Shown here: positions 48,528 to 59,052 of the stretch, one piece after another | How the letters are laid out: each line of letters starts with the position of its first letter | Position numbering within the stretch: position 1 is the first letter of the stretch | Source: Bradyrhizobium iriomotense | GTDB lineage: Bacteria; Pseudomonadota; Alphaproteobacteria; Rhizobiales; Xanthobacteraceae | Assembly (NCBI RefSeq): GCF_018129405.1 | Contig: NZ_JAFCLP010000006.1 | Span: 124,001 to 188,000, forward strand | DNA: 64,000 bases | Direction of reading: 5' to 3' | Made by a program: the position numbers and the translations under genes | The notes under the pieces: generated by a model | Told to the model about the DNA's origin: nothing | Databases searched by the model: none | Seen by the model: only the letters and a program-made list of their open reading frames with translations

Positions 48528-50390
48528 ATGACGCATACCGCTCGGACTTTCTCCTTTGTGCTCGGAGCACTGTTACTTGTTCTTGGAAACTGCCTCGGCA
48601 GCAGCCCTTGTCTTGCCGAGAAGCGGGTCGCGCTCGTCATCGGCAATTCCGCCTACAAGAGCGTGCCGAAGCTTGCCAATCCGGCGAATGACGCCGGCTT
48701 GATCGGCGGCATGCTGCGGAAAGCCGGCTTCGACACGGTCGAGGTCAGGCTGGACCTGAGCGCGCCCGAAATGCGCAAGGCGCTGCGCGAGTTCGGTGCG
48801 CGGACGCGGGATGCGGATGTCGCCGTGATTTACTATGCCGGCCACGGCCTCGAAGTGGACGGCATCAACTACCTGATTCCGACCGACGCGGCGCTGGAGA
48901 CCGACACCGACGTTTACGACGAGGCATTGCCGATCGATCGCGTGCTGGTGAGCATCGAGCCCGCCAAGCAGCTTCGGCTCGTCATCCTCGACGCCTGCCG
49001 CGACAATCCCTTTTCGAAGACGATGAAGCGCACCGTGGCCTCGCGTGCGATCGGTCGCGGCCTTGCCAAGGTCGAGCCGACCAGTCCCAACACCATGATC
49101 GCGTTCGCGGCCAAGGCGGGCTCGACCGCGTCCGATGGCGATTCCCGCAACAGTCCATTTGCGATGGCGTTGACCGACCACCTGCCGAAACCCGGGCTCG
49201 ACCTGCGCAAGGCCTTCGGGTTCGTCCGTGACGATGTGCTGAGGAGCACAGCGAACAAGCAGGAACCCTTCGTATATGGCTCGCTGGGCGGCGATGACGT
49301 GCCGCTGGTTCCTGCCAGGCCGGTCGCGACGGGTCCGCAGGCAAATCCGCAGTCAGAACTCAGGCGAGACTACGAACTTGCGCTCCAACTCGCGACGCGC
49401 GACGGCTGGGAGGCGTTTCTGGCGCAATATCCCGATGGCTTCTACGCCAACCTCGCCAAGGGGCAGCTGAACAAGATCGCTGCCGAAGAGACGCGCGCTG
49501 CGGCCGAACAAAAGGCCAAGGCGGCCGAGCAGGAAAAGGCGAGGCTGATTGCCGAGCGCGCCCAGAAGGCCGAGCAGGAGAAGGCGGCCGCTGCCGCCAG
49601 GGCGGCCGAAGAGGCGCGCATCGCGGCGGAGAAACAGAAGCAGATCGAGCAGGCGAAGGCTGAAGCGGCCGAACGCGAGCGCAAGGCGGCAGAAGCGGCG
49701 GCTGCAAAGGCGCTGGCCGAGAAGCAGGCGGCAGAGAAGGCCAAGGCCGAGCTTGCCGCAAAGCAGGCGGCGGAGAGAGCAGAGCAGGCTGCGAAGCCGG
49801 CGGCGGATCGCCAGTTGCCCGAAGTCGAAAACCAGAAAGTCGCCGCACTTTCGCCTGCGCCGACATCGACGTTATCCGCAAATGATTTGACAAAATCCGT
49901 TCAGAGCGAATTGCGCCGCGTCGGCTGCCTCTCCGCTGTCCCTGATGGCGACTGGAACACCGCGTCGCAGCGCTCGCTGGCGCTCTTCAACAAATATGCC
50001 GGTACCCAGTTCGATGTGAAGTTCGCAAGCTACGACGCACTCAACGGGCTGAAAGCGAAGCCCGGCCGGGTCTGCCCGCTCGTGTGCAATTTCGGCTTTA
50101 GGGCCGACGGCGATCAATGCACGAAGATCACTTGCCGCGCCGGATATCAGGTCAGCGAAGACAACGAATGCGAAAAGATTCCAGAGAGGAAGCCGTCTCC
50201 TGCCGCTCGTAGCGAGCCCCGAAAAAGAGACCAGGATCGCAGAGAGGCCGAATCTGCAGCGCCGAAGTCGCAAGCGTCAGGACAGATGGTCTGCGGCGGC
50301 GCGGGATGCCGGCCCGTCGCAAAGGGGTGCCGTCTCGGAACGACGAAGCTCAATAACGGGGTCACGGCCACCACCGAGATATGCAATTAG
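48528..50390 (+). CDS. Exported caspase-like (orthocaspase, peptidase C14) protein with coiled coil, copy 2
   Basis: 620 residues with the same architecture as the upstream gene: signal peptide (about 1-30), p20 domain with His106 and Cys157, coiled coil, PG-binding-like segment and Cys-rich C-terminus. The junction TGA-T-ATG implies coupled translation. The p20 halves differ at many codons, but the coiled-coil regions are almost identical at DNA level (97 identical bases at 47843-47939 and 49707-49803), pointing to gene conversion or selection on the repeat. Confidence 0.88.
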   Translation: MTHTARTFSFVLGALLLVLGNCLGSSPCLAEKRVALVIGNSAYKSVPKLANPANDAGLIGGMLRKAGFDTVEVRLDLSAPEMRKALREFGARTRDADVAVIYYAGHGLEVDGINYLIPTDAALETDTDVYDEALPIDRVLVSIEPAKQLRLVILDACRDNPFSKTMKRTVASRAIGRGLAKVEPTSPNTMIAFAAKAGSTASDGDSRNSPFAMALTDHLPKPGLDLRKAFGFVRDDVLRSTANKQEPFVYGSLGGDDVPLVPARPVATGPQANPQSELRRDYELALQLATRDGWEAFLAQYPDGFYANLAKGQLNKIAAEETRAAAEQKAKAAEQEKARLIAERAQKAEQEKAAAAARAAEEARIAAEKQKQIEQAKAEAAERERKAAEAAAAKALAEKQAAEKAKAELAAKQAAERAEQAAKPAADRQLPEVENQKVAALSPAPTSTLSANDLTKSVQSELRRVGCLSAVPDGDWNTASQRSLALFNKYAGTQFDVKFASYDALNGLKAKPGRVCPLVCNFGFRADGDQCTKITCRAGYQVSEDNECEKIPERKPSPAARSEPRKRDQDRREAESAAPKSQASGQMVCGGAGCRPVAKGCRLGTTKLNNGVTATTEICN

Positions 50391-50394
50391 CATC

Positions 50395-50481
50395 GTAGCC
50401 CGGATGAGCGCAGCGACATCCGGGGCCGCACTGCAATTTGTCGAGAGTTGTCCCGGGTGTCGCTTCGCTCACCCGGGCTAC
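50395..50481. repeat. Palindromic repeat, family A
   Basis: GTAGCCCGGATGAGCGCAGC ... TCGCTCACCCGGGCTAC, in the same orientation as the other copies. It separates the second caspase-like gene from the convergent amidohydrolase gene. Confidence 0.86.
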
Positions 50482-50503
50482 AAATTTGCGAATGCTGCGT
50501 CAG

Positions 50504-51673
50504 CTACGCCGGCATCCGCGTCTCGATCATGCGCACCCAGAACGAGGCGCCGTGGCCGAGGATGTTGTCGTTGAAGACGTAGGCGGGGTGGTGGCACTCG
50601 TTGCCGTCGCCCATGCCGACCAGGACCATGGCGCCGGGACGCGCCTCCAGCATGAAGGAGAAGTCCTCGGCGCCCATCATCGGGATGAACTTGTCGTTGA
50701 CGCGCTCGGTGCCGACGATGTCGCGGGCGACGTCGGCGGCAAGGCCGGCCTCGCGCGCATGGTTCATCGTCACCGGATACATGCGCGTGTATTTCGTCTC
50801 GGCCGAGCCGCCATAGGCGCGGGCGACGCTGTCGGCGACCTCGCCGATGCGGCGTTCGACGAGATCGCGCACCTCGGGGTCGAGGGTGCGCACGGTGCCG
50901 GCGAGCTCGGCGACTTCAGGGATGATGTTGAAGGCGGTGCCGGCGTGGAATTGGGTGATCGAGATGACGGCCGATTTGAGCGGGTCGACATTGCGCGAGA
51001 CGATCGACTGAAGCGCGTTGACGATCTGCGATCCGATCAGGACGCTGTCGACCGATTTGTGCGGGCCGGCGCCGGCATGGCCGCCCTTGCCATTGACGAT
51101 GATCTGGATGTTGTCGGAGGAGGCGAGCATCGCGCCGGGCGTGGTGGCGAAATGGCCTTCGGGCAGGCCGGGCATGTTGTGCATGCCGTAGACCTCCTGG
51201 ATGTTCCAGCGCGTCATCAGGCCGTCCTCGACCATGGCCTTGCCGCCGCCGCCGCCTTCCTCGGCGGGCTGGAAGATCATGATTGCGGTGCCGTCGAAAT
51301 TGCGCGTCTCGGTGAGATATTTGGCGGCGCCGAGCAGCATCGCGGTGTGGCCGTCATGACCGCAGGCGTGCATCTTGCCGGGGACCTTCGAGGCGTAGGG
51401 CACGCCCGAGGTCTCCATGATCGGCAGCGCGTCCATGTCGGCGCGGAGGCCAATGGTCTTGCCGGAGGCCGACTTGCGGCCGCGGATCACGCCGACCACG
51501 CCGGTGCGGCCGATACCCGTCACCACCTCGTCGCAACCGAACTCGCGCAGCTTGTCGGCAACGATGCCGGCGGTGCGATGGACTTCGTAGAGCAGCTCCG
51601 GATTCTCGTGGAAGTCATGGCGCCAGGCGGCCATTTCGTCGGAGAGGGCGGCGATGCGGTTGACGATGGGCAT
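50504..51673 (-). CDS. M20-family amidohydrolase (hippurate hydrolase-like)
   Basis: 389 residues. Metal ligands lie in ACGHDGHTAML, EEGGGGG and the C-terminal ECHHPAYVFND; GHAGAGPHKSVD marks the dimerisation domain. The family hydrolyses N-acyl amino acids such as hippurate or indole-acetyl conjugates. The ATG at 51673 is chosen; the frame runs open to 51766 only because it reads through a family A palindrome. Confidence 0.92.
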   Translation of the reverse strand: MPIVNRIAALSDEMAAWRHDFHENPELLYEVHRTAGIVADKLREFGCDEVVTGIGRTGVVGVIRGRKSASGKTIGLRADMDALPIMETSGVPYASKVPGKMHACGHDGHTAMLLGAAKYLTETRNFDGTAIMIFQPAEEGGGGGKAMVEDGLMTRWNIQEVYGMHNMPGLPEGHFATTPGAMLASSDNIQIIVNGKGGHAGAGPHKSVDSVLIGSQIVNALQSIVSRNVDPLKSAVISITQFHAGTAFNIIPEVAELAGTVRTLDPEVRDLVERRIGEVADSVARAYGGSAETKYTRMYPVTMNHAREAGLAADVARDIVGTERVNDKFIPMMGAEDFSFMLEARPGAMVLVGMGDGNECHHPAYVFNDNILGHGASFWVRMIETRMPA

Positions 51674-51697
51674 GGGGGATCCGTTTTTTGATTGGTT

Positions 51698-51775
51698 GTA
51701 GCCCGGATGAGCGAAGCGACATCCGGGATCCTTCGCAAGAGATTTCCCGGGTATCGCTGCGCTCACCCGGGCTAC
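51698..51775. repeat. Palindromic repeat, family A
   Basis: GTAGCCCGGATGAGCGAAGC ... GCGCTCACCCGGGCTAC between purB (upstream) and the amidohydrolase, both on the minus strand. Nearly identical to the copy at 29643. Confidence 0.87.
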
Positions 51776-51786
51776 GGACGTGACGC

Positions 51787-53094
<1,308 letters not shown>

Positions 53095-53297
53095 CTGACG
53101 GCTCCAGGAAGGTGGGCGGGCGGTCCTTGAGGGGCGGCGCCGGCCAAAATGCTTTTTACGCCGTGATTTAACAGAGCGGGCAGGGCGAAACAAACGGTCT
53201 GGGCCCCGGGAGAGGGGGATCGCCAAGCTATCCACCGGACCGGCCAGCAGGGGGGCGGGGCCCGGCCGCAAATTAACTGTCAATCACGGATCATTGA

Positions 53298-53336
53298 CTG
53301 ACAGATATTGAAATCTGTCAGCGAGACGTGTATATC
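53298..53336 (+). promoter_or_regulatory. Promoter with TetR-type palindromic operator
   Basis: CTGACAGAT-ATTGAA-ATCTGTCAG is a perfect 9-bp inverted repeat (53298-53321). It covers a possible -35 TTGAAA (53308-53313), with TATATC (53331-53336) 17 bases downstream. It lies in a 366-bp gap between purB and the small gene at 53461, about 350 bp upstream of a TetR gene. No other gene is visible in the gap. Confidence 0.62.
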
Positions 53337-53460
53337 CATTCCCGGACGCTCCGATTGGGCGTCCCGTGGCTATCCCACCGGGAGCCCCAGGTCCGAAACA
53401 ACTGCGGATTCAGGGCGTAATTTGGAGGTGGGCGCCGCGGACGAATGGAGACTTAAGACA

Positions 53461-53562
53461 ATGACGACCGAAATCCTCAATTTCACCGGCGCGATTGGGC
53501 ATTGGCTCAATTTGCTGGTGGCGCGCCAGATCGCGGCGCAGGCTGCAAAACTGCCTCATTAA
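53461..53562 (+). CDS. Possible 33-residue protein
   Basis: An ATG with GGAG ten bases upstream opens a 33-codon frame: an amphipathic, hydrophobic centre (GAIGHWLNLLVARQIAAQAAKL). It lies downstream of a palindromic promoter and 87 bp before the TetR gene, so it could be the first gene of that transcript. No known family; it may be only leader sequence. Confidence 0.35.
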   Translation: MTTEILNFTGAIGHWLNLLVARQIAAQAAKLPH

Positions 53563-53649
53563 GGCGAGAGCTTTCCGAAACGACCGGCACGGGCGCTTCG
53601 GAATTAGCGCCGTCGCCGGGTGAACCCTGAACGGGAACAAGGTGCTGGC

Positions 53650-54237
53650 ATGAACGAAGCCGTTATCCTGACGCCGGAGCGGATCCTCGAAGTCACCGAG
53701 GACGTCTTGCGGCGCTACGGACTTGCCAAGGCCACCGTGGTTGACGTTGCCCGTGCGCTCGATGTGAGCCACGGCAGCGTCTATCGCCATTTCCCGAGCA
53801 AGGCCTCGCTGCGCGAGGCCGTTGCCAAACGCTGGCTGGACCGCATCGACGCACCGCTGCTGGCGATCGCCAAGGAGGATGGCCCGGCGCCCGACAGGCT
53901 CGACCGCTGGCTGCGCACGCTGTTCGCGGCCAAGCGTTCGCGTGTGCTCGACGACCCCGAGATGTTCGAGACCTATCTGACGCTGGCGCGCGAGGCCTGT
54001 GCGGCCGTCAAGTGTCACAAGGACACCATGATCGACCAGATCGCGGGGATCCTGACCGATGGCGTGAATCAGGGCGTGTTCGCCGTGGGCGACGTCAAGG
54101 CGACCGCGCGCGCGATCTTCGATGCGACCGTCCGCTTCCACCACCCGGCCCATGCCGACGAGTGGAAGGATGCCGATCTGCCCGCGCGTGTCGATGCGAC
54201 GCTCGCGCTGGTGCTGCGCGGGTTGAAGGCGGCCTAG
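53650..54237 (+). CDS. TetR-family transcriptional regulator
   Basis: 195 residues. N-terminal HTH: RILEVTEDVLRRYGLAKATVVDVARALDVSHGSVYRHFPSKASLREAVAKRW, the TetR hallmark. The ligand domain follows (about 75-190). The ATG at 53650 is preceded by AAGGTG. It probably represses its own promoter at 53308-53336 through the palindrome there (inference). Ligand unknown. Confidence 0.9.
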   Translation: MNEAVILTPERILEVTEDVLRRYGLAKATVVDVARALDVSHGSVYRHFPSKASLREAVAKRWLDRIDAPLLAIAKEDGPAPDRLDRWLRTLFAAKRSRVLDDPEMFETYLTLAREACAAVKCHKDTMIDQIAGILTDGVNQGVFAVGDVKATARAIFDATVRFHHPAHADEWKDADLPARVDATLALVLRGLKAA

Positions 54238-54243
54238 ACTAAC

Positions 54244-54546
54244 TTACCCTCTTGCCTTGTGAAGAAGCGAGCCCTCGCGAATGGAGGGCGAGGCGGTTGC
54301 ATGCTTGCGCGGGTGAAACCCGCCGTTGGCCGGTACGACCGGCGGGCTCTCCGGATATGTATTGACCGCAATTTCGACGGCATCCTTTGACCGCCTCCGA
54401 AGGCGGTAGAATGTCAGCTCCTGCTCGAGCATGGGGCAGCGGAAGTGGACGACGGCCGTATCGGGCAGGCGGCAAAGTTCGTCGATGAGCTCGCCTACGG
54501 TAATGATCGGGGGATGGTCGATTGCCTTGTGATGAGCCTTACTCAT
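54244..54546 (-). CDS. Hypothetical protein
   Basis: 100 residues, soluble, with a mixed alpha/beta pattern: ITVGELIDELCRLPDTAVVHFRCPMLEQELTFYRLRRRSKDAVEIAVNT, then a Pro- and Gly-rich polar tail. A strong GGAGGAG lies eight bases before the ATG at 54546, so it is probably translated. It is convergent with the TetR gene (6-bp gap). I do not recognise a family. Confidence 0.65.
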   Translation of the reverse strand: MSKAHHKAIDHPPIITVGELIDELCRLPDTAVVHFRCPMLEQELTFYRLRRRSKDAVEIAVNTYPESPPVVPANGGFHPRKHATASPSIREGSLLHKARG

Positions 54547-54652
54547 GGCGATTACTCCTCCACTCTACTCCTAACCGGGGCTGGATGGCCTCCGTTCCAT
54601 CCCGTTCGGCAGATTTACGAAACCTCGCTCGAGGAATCCGGCAGCCCCGCTG

Positions 54653-55306
54653 CTAGATCCTGGTCAGCCCGCACGTCGCGGCGAGCCGCACGAGCTGCGC
54701 GTCCGTGCGCGCGCCGGTCTTGGTCTTGATCAGATAGTGATAGTTCTGCACCGTCTTCACACTGAGATTGAGATGTGTCGCGATCTCTTCGGTGGTGGCG
54801 CCGCCGGCGAACTGGCGCAGGATCTCGATCTCGCGCTCGCCCAGCTGGTCCAGCGCCGAGCCGGTCGGTGACAGGCTGTCCTCGGCGAGGATATGTGCGA
54901 TGTCGTCGCTCATGGCGCGCTCGCCGCGGGCGACGCTGCGGATTGCGTTCACGACCGCAGACGGCTCGCTGCTCTTGGTGACGAAGCCGGAGGCGCCGGC
55001 GCTGAAGGCTGATTTCACCAGCACCGCCTCGTTGTGCATGGTGAAGACGAGGATACGCGCCCGCGGGCTGCGGGCGCGGATGTTGCGGATGGCCTCCAGC
55101 CCGCTCGCGCCGGGCATCGAGATATCCAGCACGACGACATCAGGATCGTGCGCCTTGAAGGCGCCGTAGGCATCCGCGGCGTTGTCGGCCTCCGCCACGA
55201 CGTGCAGGTCGCCCTGGCTCTCCAGCACGCGCCGATAGCCTTGCCGGACGATCGGATGATCGTCGACCAGCAGGACCGAGATGCCAGTTGCCGCGACATC
55301 GTTCAC
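54653..55306 (-). CDS. NarL/LuxR-type response regulator
   Basis: 217 residues with a GTG start. The receiver has acidic residues DD at 15-16 (VLLVDDHP) and phosphoacceptor Asp61 (VVLDISMPG); the C-terminal LuxR HTH reads GGATTEEIATHLNLSVKTVQNYHYLIKTKTGA. It is encoded seven bases after the cognate histidine kinase, forming a two-component pair. Confidence 0.92.
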   Translation of the reverse strand: MNDVAATGISVLLVDDHPIVRQGYRRVLESQGDLHVVAEADNAADAYGAFKAHDPDVVVLDISMPGASGLEAIRNIRARSPRARILVFTMHNEAVLVKSAFSAGASGFVTKSSEPSAVVNAIRSVARGERAMSDDIAHILAEDSLSPTGSALDQLGEREIEILRQFAGGATTEEIATHLNLSVKTVQNYHYLIKTKTGARTDAQLVRLAATCGLTRI

Positions 55307-55313
55307 GTCGGCC

Positions 55314-56684
55314 TCACGCGGCGAGAGGGATGGTGGCGGCGATGCTCAGCCCGCGATTGGCGGGCAGGATCGACAGCGATCCGCCGGCCGCCGCGACGCG
55401 CTCGCGGATGCCGGTGAGGCCGAAGCCCGCTGACTGCGCGACGCGCGCGGCATCGCCGCCGCCGTCGTCCTCGACACGGATCACGAGCGCATCGTCCTCG
55501 CCCGCGCGCCGCTCGACGCGCAACGAGATCTCGCGCGCCGCACTGTGACGCAGCGCGTTTGTCAGGCATTCCTGCGCGACACGATAAGCGGTGGTGGCGG
55601 CCGGGCCACTGATGTCGGTGAGGTCGCCCCTGAGGTCGAGCTGGATCGTCGGCCGCGCCGTACTGTGCGAGCGCCAGCTGTCGACGAGGTTGACGAGGCT
55701 GGCCTCGAGCCCGAGCTCCTCAGGCAGCGGATTGCGCAGCCGCTTCAGCGCATCGCGCAGCGAGGCCATCAGGTGATGCGTCGCCTGCGAGATCATGCGC
55801 GCGTCCTGCGCGATCCCATCGTCCTTGTTCTGCTTCGCGCTCGCCGTCTCGATGGTGTTGGCGAAGGCGAGGATGGCGGAAAGGTTCTGTCCGAACTCGT
55901 CGTGCAGCTCACGAGCGAGCGCGCGGCGTTCGTCGTCGCGGATCTCGATCAGGCGTCGCGTCAGCGCCGCGCGCTGTTCGGTCGCTTCCTCCAGTCGGCC
56001 GCCAAGTTCGCCGACGGCGTCCCCGATCATCGCCAGCTCCATCGAGCGGAAGCGCGGCAGTTTCGTGCGATACTGTCCGCGCGCCATGCGCTGGAGAGCG
56101 GTGACGATCGCGCGCGCCGGCGCCAGTGCGTGCGCGATGGCGAGCGAGGCGAGCAGGGCGATCGCCGCCGCCATCAGCAGCGCGACGTCGATGACGTTGA
56201 GGATGTATTCCCAGGCGAGCGAGATCGCGGCGGCCGCATCGGGCGTCGCGACCACCGCACCGGCTGACGTGGCGCGGGGGCTGACGGGCCGCACCACCTC
56301 GGTGTGGCTGCCGAGGAAGATCGGCACGATCGATGCGAACCAGCGCGGCGGGGTCTTGCCTAGCCCCTCACTCTGGCCGCAGAGCGGCTTTTCGAATGCA
56401 ATGGCCGGCTGGAACTCGACGCAGACGCCGGGCGAGATCAGCTTCATCGTCTCCAGGGTACGCCATTCCGGAACCGGCAAAAGCTGCTCGCGTATTCTGC
56501 TGCTGCGCAACAAGAACTCATGCCAGTACAGTGCCTGAAGCGCCTGCGCGACCCGCTGCGCCGAGGCCGCGGTCGCCCGGTCAACGCTGCGGTAGGCCTC
56601 GAAAGTGGCCCATACGGTCGCCGCGCCCAGACATAGCGCCACGATGAGGAGCAGGCGGGCAACAAGCTGAAGCACGAGGCGCAT
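55314..56684 (-). CDS. Sensor histidine kinase, HisKA_3 (NarX/UhpB) type
   Basis: 456 residues. TM1 at about 8-28, a periplasmic sensor of about 130 residues with two Cys (88 and 102), TM2 at about 163-186, a HAMP-like linker, and the HPK7 phosphoacceptor His261 in LARELHDEFGQNLSAIL. The ATPase has NALRHS and EDDGGG. The C-terminus ends in ATIPLAA. The start at 56684 is directly before the first membrane helix. Partner of the response regulator downstream. Signal unknown. Confidence 0.9.
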   Translation of the reverse strand: MRLVLQLVARLLLIVALCLGAATVWATFEAYRSVDRATAASAQRVAQALQALYWHEFLLRSSRIREQLLPVPEWRTLETMKLISPGVCVEFQPAIAFEKPLCGQSEGLGKTPPRWFASIVPIFLGSHTEVVRPVSPRATSAGAVVATPDAAAAISLAWEYILNVIDVALLMAAAIALLASLAIAHALAPARAIVTALQRMARGQYRTKLPRFRSMELAMIGDAVGELGGRLEEATEQRAALTRRLIEIRDDERRALARELHDEFGQNLSAILAFANTIETASAKQNKDDGIAQDARMISQATHHLMASLRDALKRLRNPLPEELGLEASLVNLVDSWRSHSTARPTIQLDLRGDLTDISGPAATTAYRVAQECLTNALRHSAAREISLRVERRAGEDDALVIRVEDDGGGDAARVAQSAGFGLTGIRERVAAAGGSLSILPANRGLSIAATIPLAA

Positions 56685-56883
56685 GCGATTACCCCCGACG
56701 TTTGGTAGGATCAGCCTAACAACGCCGCCGCGCCTTGCCAATTGCTGGGTTTGGGCCGGTTGCAGTTCGGGCAAATTTCCCAAGCCGGATTGGGCATGGG
56801 TCTTTGGACCGGGCGCGGCGGCTTTGATCTAATCGGGCAGGAATCTTTATAGGCCCATCGTTGCGAGCGAGGAGCGGTGCAGC

Positions 56884-57669
56884 ATGAGTTCGATGACGAT
56901 TGGACCGGTCGTGGGCCAGGCCGCCGACCCATCCGAGCGCAGCGCGCTGCTGTTCTGGATGATCTTCACCGGGCTGTCGATCTTCGCCGTCGTGCTGCTG
57001 TGGCGCTTCGGCCTGATCCATCTGATGCTGACCTCGGACCGCACCTACATTTCCAGCATTATCGCGGTGCTCTACATCCTGACCTGCGGCCACTGCTTCT
57101 TGCGCACGCGCGCGATCGCGCGCGAGGGGGCGGCGGCGCGGCGTTGCCGGGCGGCGCTTGCGGCGCCTGACGGCGGCAGGGTGCTCGATGCGCGCGGGAC
57201 GTCGCTGCCGCGCGGGCTGGTGCGCGATCACATCGAGAGCCTGGTGACGAAGGCGGCGGCGCAGGATTACCGCCCCGTGGACCAGACGCTGCTGCTGCGA
57301 ACGCTGGCCGACCGCCTGCGCGGCTCCAACGGCTTCGGCGCCTTCGTCTCGGACACGCTGATGAAGCTCGGCCTGCTCGGCACCATCATCGGCTTCATCA
57401 TCATGCTGGCGCCGATCGCGGGGCTGGATGCTGCCGACAAGGTGGCGATGCGCTCCTCGATGGGGCTGATGAGCGACGGCATGGCGGTCGCGATGTACAC
57501 GACGCTGGCCGGCCTCGTCGGCTCGATCCTGGTCCGCATCCAGTACTACATGCTGGATTCCGCGACCCAGCGCGTGTTCTCGGATGCGGTGGTGCTGACC
57601 GAGACCTATGTGACGCCGGTCCTGGAGCGCCAAGGCGCTGGAATTAAGGGCGCCGGAACGCCGTCATGA
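56884..57669 (+). CDS. MotA/TolQ/ExbB-like proton-channel family protein
   Basis: 261 residues with about four membrane segments: FWMIFTGLSIFAVVLLW (about 24-40), ISSIIAVLYILTCGH (58-72), and the pair TLMKLGLLGTIIGFIIMLAPI (about 158-178) and MAVAMYTTLAGLVGSILVRI (about 200-219). The last two match the conserved MotA/TolQ/ExbB helices that conduct protons. It heads a five-gene cluster. The next gene overlaps it by four bases (ATGA). It probably forms a channel with the following protein, which sits where ExbD/TolR would be. Confidence 0.82.
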   Translation: MSSMTIGPVVGQAADPSERSALLFWMIFTGLSIFAVVLLWRFGLIHLMLTSDRTYISSIIAVLYILTCGHCFLRTRAIAREGAAARRCRAALAAPDGGRVLDARGTSLPRGLVRDHIESLVTKAAAQDYRPVDQTLLLRTLADRLRGSNGFGAFVSDTLMKLGLLGTIIGFIIMLAPIAGLDAADKVAMRSSMGLMSDGMAVAMYTTLAGLVGSILVRIQYYMLDSATQRVFSDAVVLTETYVTPVLERQGAGIKGAGTPS

Positions 57670-58337
57670 TGGATGATTTCGGCCTCTATCCGCGCGAGGA
57701 GCCGTTCGATCCCCTGGGCGTGATGCTGTTCAAGGCGCTCCAGGTGATCGCTTTCCTGTTCTTTCTCGCGCTGCTCGCGGTGTCCCCGGACGCCAAGGAC
57801 GGCAAGATCGACTCCAAGGCGGAGTTCATGATCACGCTGGACTGGCCGGACAACCACCCCGACGATCTCGACCTGTTCGTGCAGGATCCCGCCGGCAACA
57901 TCGCCTGGTATCGCCACCGCGAGGCCGGCTTCCTCACCCTCGACCGCGACGACCGCGGCGGGGCCAACGACTTCATCATGGTCGCCGGCAAGAAGATCGC
58001 CTCGCCCATCCGCGAGGAGATCGTCACGGTGCGCGGCATTCTCGCCGGCGAATACACCGTCAACGTCTCGCATTTCGTCGCCACCACCGGCGAGCCGGTG
58101 ACGGCCAATGTGAAGGTGCAGAAGCTCAATCCGACCGCGCAGGTGATCTTCGACAACAAGTTCACGCTCGACCACACCGGCGACGAGAAGACCGCGGTGC
58201 GATTCCGTATCGATGCCGAAGGCAAGGTCGTCAATGTCGATCAGCGGCCGAAATCGCTGCTGGAGACGTTCCGCAGCAGCTGGCGCAACGGTGCCGATGT
58301 CGATCCGAAGACTCGGGTGAGGGTGCGCCGTGAGTAA
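57666..58337 (+). CDS. Single-pass membrane protein with DUF2135-like periplasmic domain
   Basis: 223 residues. One membrane helix (about 20-40, LFKALQVIAFLFFLALLAV) and a beta-rich periplasmic domain: MITLDWPDNHPDDLDLFVQDPAGNIAWYRH resembles the D-x-DL.V.DP.G repeat of DUF2135-like domains. Topology matches ExbD/TolR/MotB, including Asp residues at the end of the helix (SPDAKDG), but the domain does not look like ExbD. Overlaps its neighbours by 4 and 8 bases. Function unknown. Confidence 0.68.
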   Translation: MMDDFGLYPREEPFDPLGVMLFKALQVIAFLFFLALLAVSPDAKDGKIDSKAEFMITLDWPDNHPDDLDLFVQDPAGNIAWYRHREAGFLTLDRDDRGGANDFIMVAGKKIASPIREEIVTVRGILAGEYTVNVSHFVATTGEPVTANVKVQKLNPTAQVIFDNKFTLDHTGDEKTAVRFRIDAEGKVVNVDQRPKSLLETFRSSWRNGADVDPKTRVRVRRE

Positions 58338-58935
58338 TCCGCAGACGGTCATCGTCACGCTGTCGGTCGCTTACGCCGTCATCGGCGCGCTGCTGCTGGT
58401 CGTGCTGGTCTATGCGCGGCTGCACTGGTCGCTGAAGGCGGTCGCGGTGGTCGTGACCAGCGCCTTCTACGTCGTCAGCTTCACCGAGATGCGCGGACTG
58501 CTCGGCTGGGCCAGCACGGACCGGCTGCCTGCTACCTTCAAGCTGCTGAAGGCCCGCATCGTCGAGCCGCATTCGCTGGAAGGCGATCCCGGCTCGATCT
58601 ATCTCTGGGTCGAGGCGCTGGACGAGGACAATCGCCCGAGCGGCATCCCGCGCGCCTTTCGTGTGCCCTACAATGACAGACTGGCCGACAAGACCCATGC
58701 GGCGGAGAACGAGATTGCGCTCGGACATCCGCAAGGGGGGCGTGCGGCCGATTTCGGCGGCGGCGACGGCAGCCTGATCGACATGGTCCGGGAGTATGTG
58801 ACGCCCAAGACGATTCTGGAGACGAGCGGCGGCGATTCCTCGACCGGCGAATTCAATGCTCCGCCCGCCGGCGCGCAAGGCGCGGTGTTCACCCCGATTC
58901 CGCCGCCCCGGATGCCGCCGAAGGACGAGCAATAG
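58330..58935 (+). CDS. Hypothetical membrane protein of the channel/kinase cluster
   Basis: 201 residues with a GTG start that overlaps the upstream stop by eight bases. Two membrane helices (about 8-28 and 35-51) precede a soluble domain with FKLLKARIVEPHSLEGDPGSIYLWVEALDEDN and a Pro-rich, Gly/Ser-rich C-terminus (PIPPPRMPPKDEQ). I do not recognise a family. Tight overlap implies a functional link with the two preceding proteins. Confidence 0.68.
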   Translation: MSNPQTVIVTLSVAYAVIGALLLVVLVYARLHWSLKAVAVVVTSAFYVVSFTEMRGLLGWASTDRLPATFKLLKARIVEPHSLEGDPGSIYLWVEALDEDNRPSGIPRAFRVPYNDRLADKTHAAENEIALGHPQGGRAADFGGGDGSLIDMVREYVTPKTILETSGGDSSTGEFNAPPAGAQGAVFTPIPPPRMPPKDEQ

Positions 58936-59052
58936 GCCTTTCACCATCACCGCAGGGCAGCGCTGGTAAACGGCTCGGTGCTGGCGCATCTTCTTGACCT
59001 CCCTCAATTTGGCCTTATCGGCCTCCAATAAGAATTTGAGGGTGGAGGGTGC

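Noticed and set aside
50438-51691. A 417-codon plus-strand frame opposite the M20 amidohydrolase
   Set aside because: The minus strand carries all M20 metal motifs; this frame begins inside a palindromic repeat.
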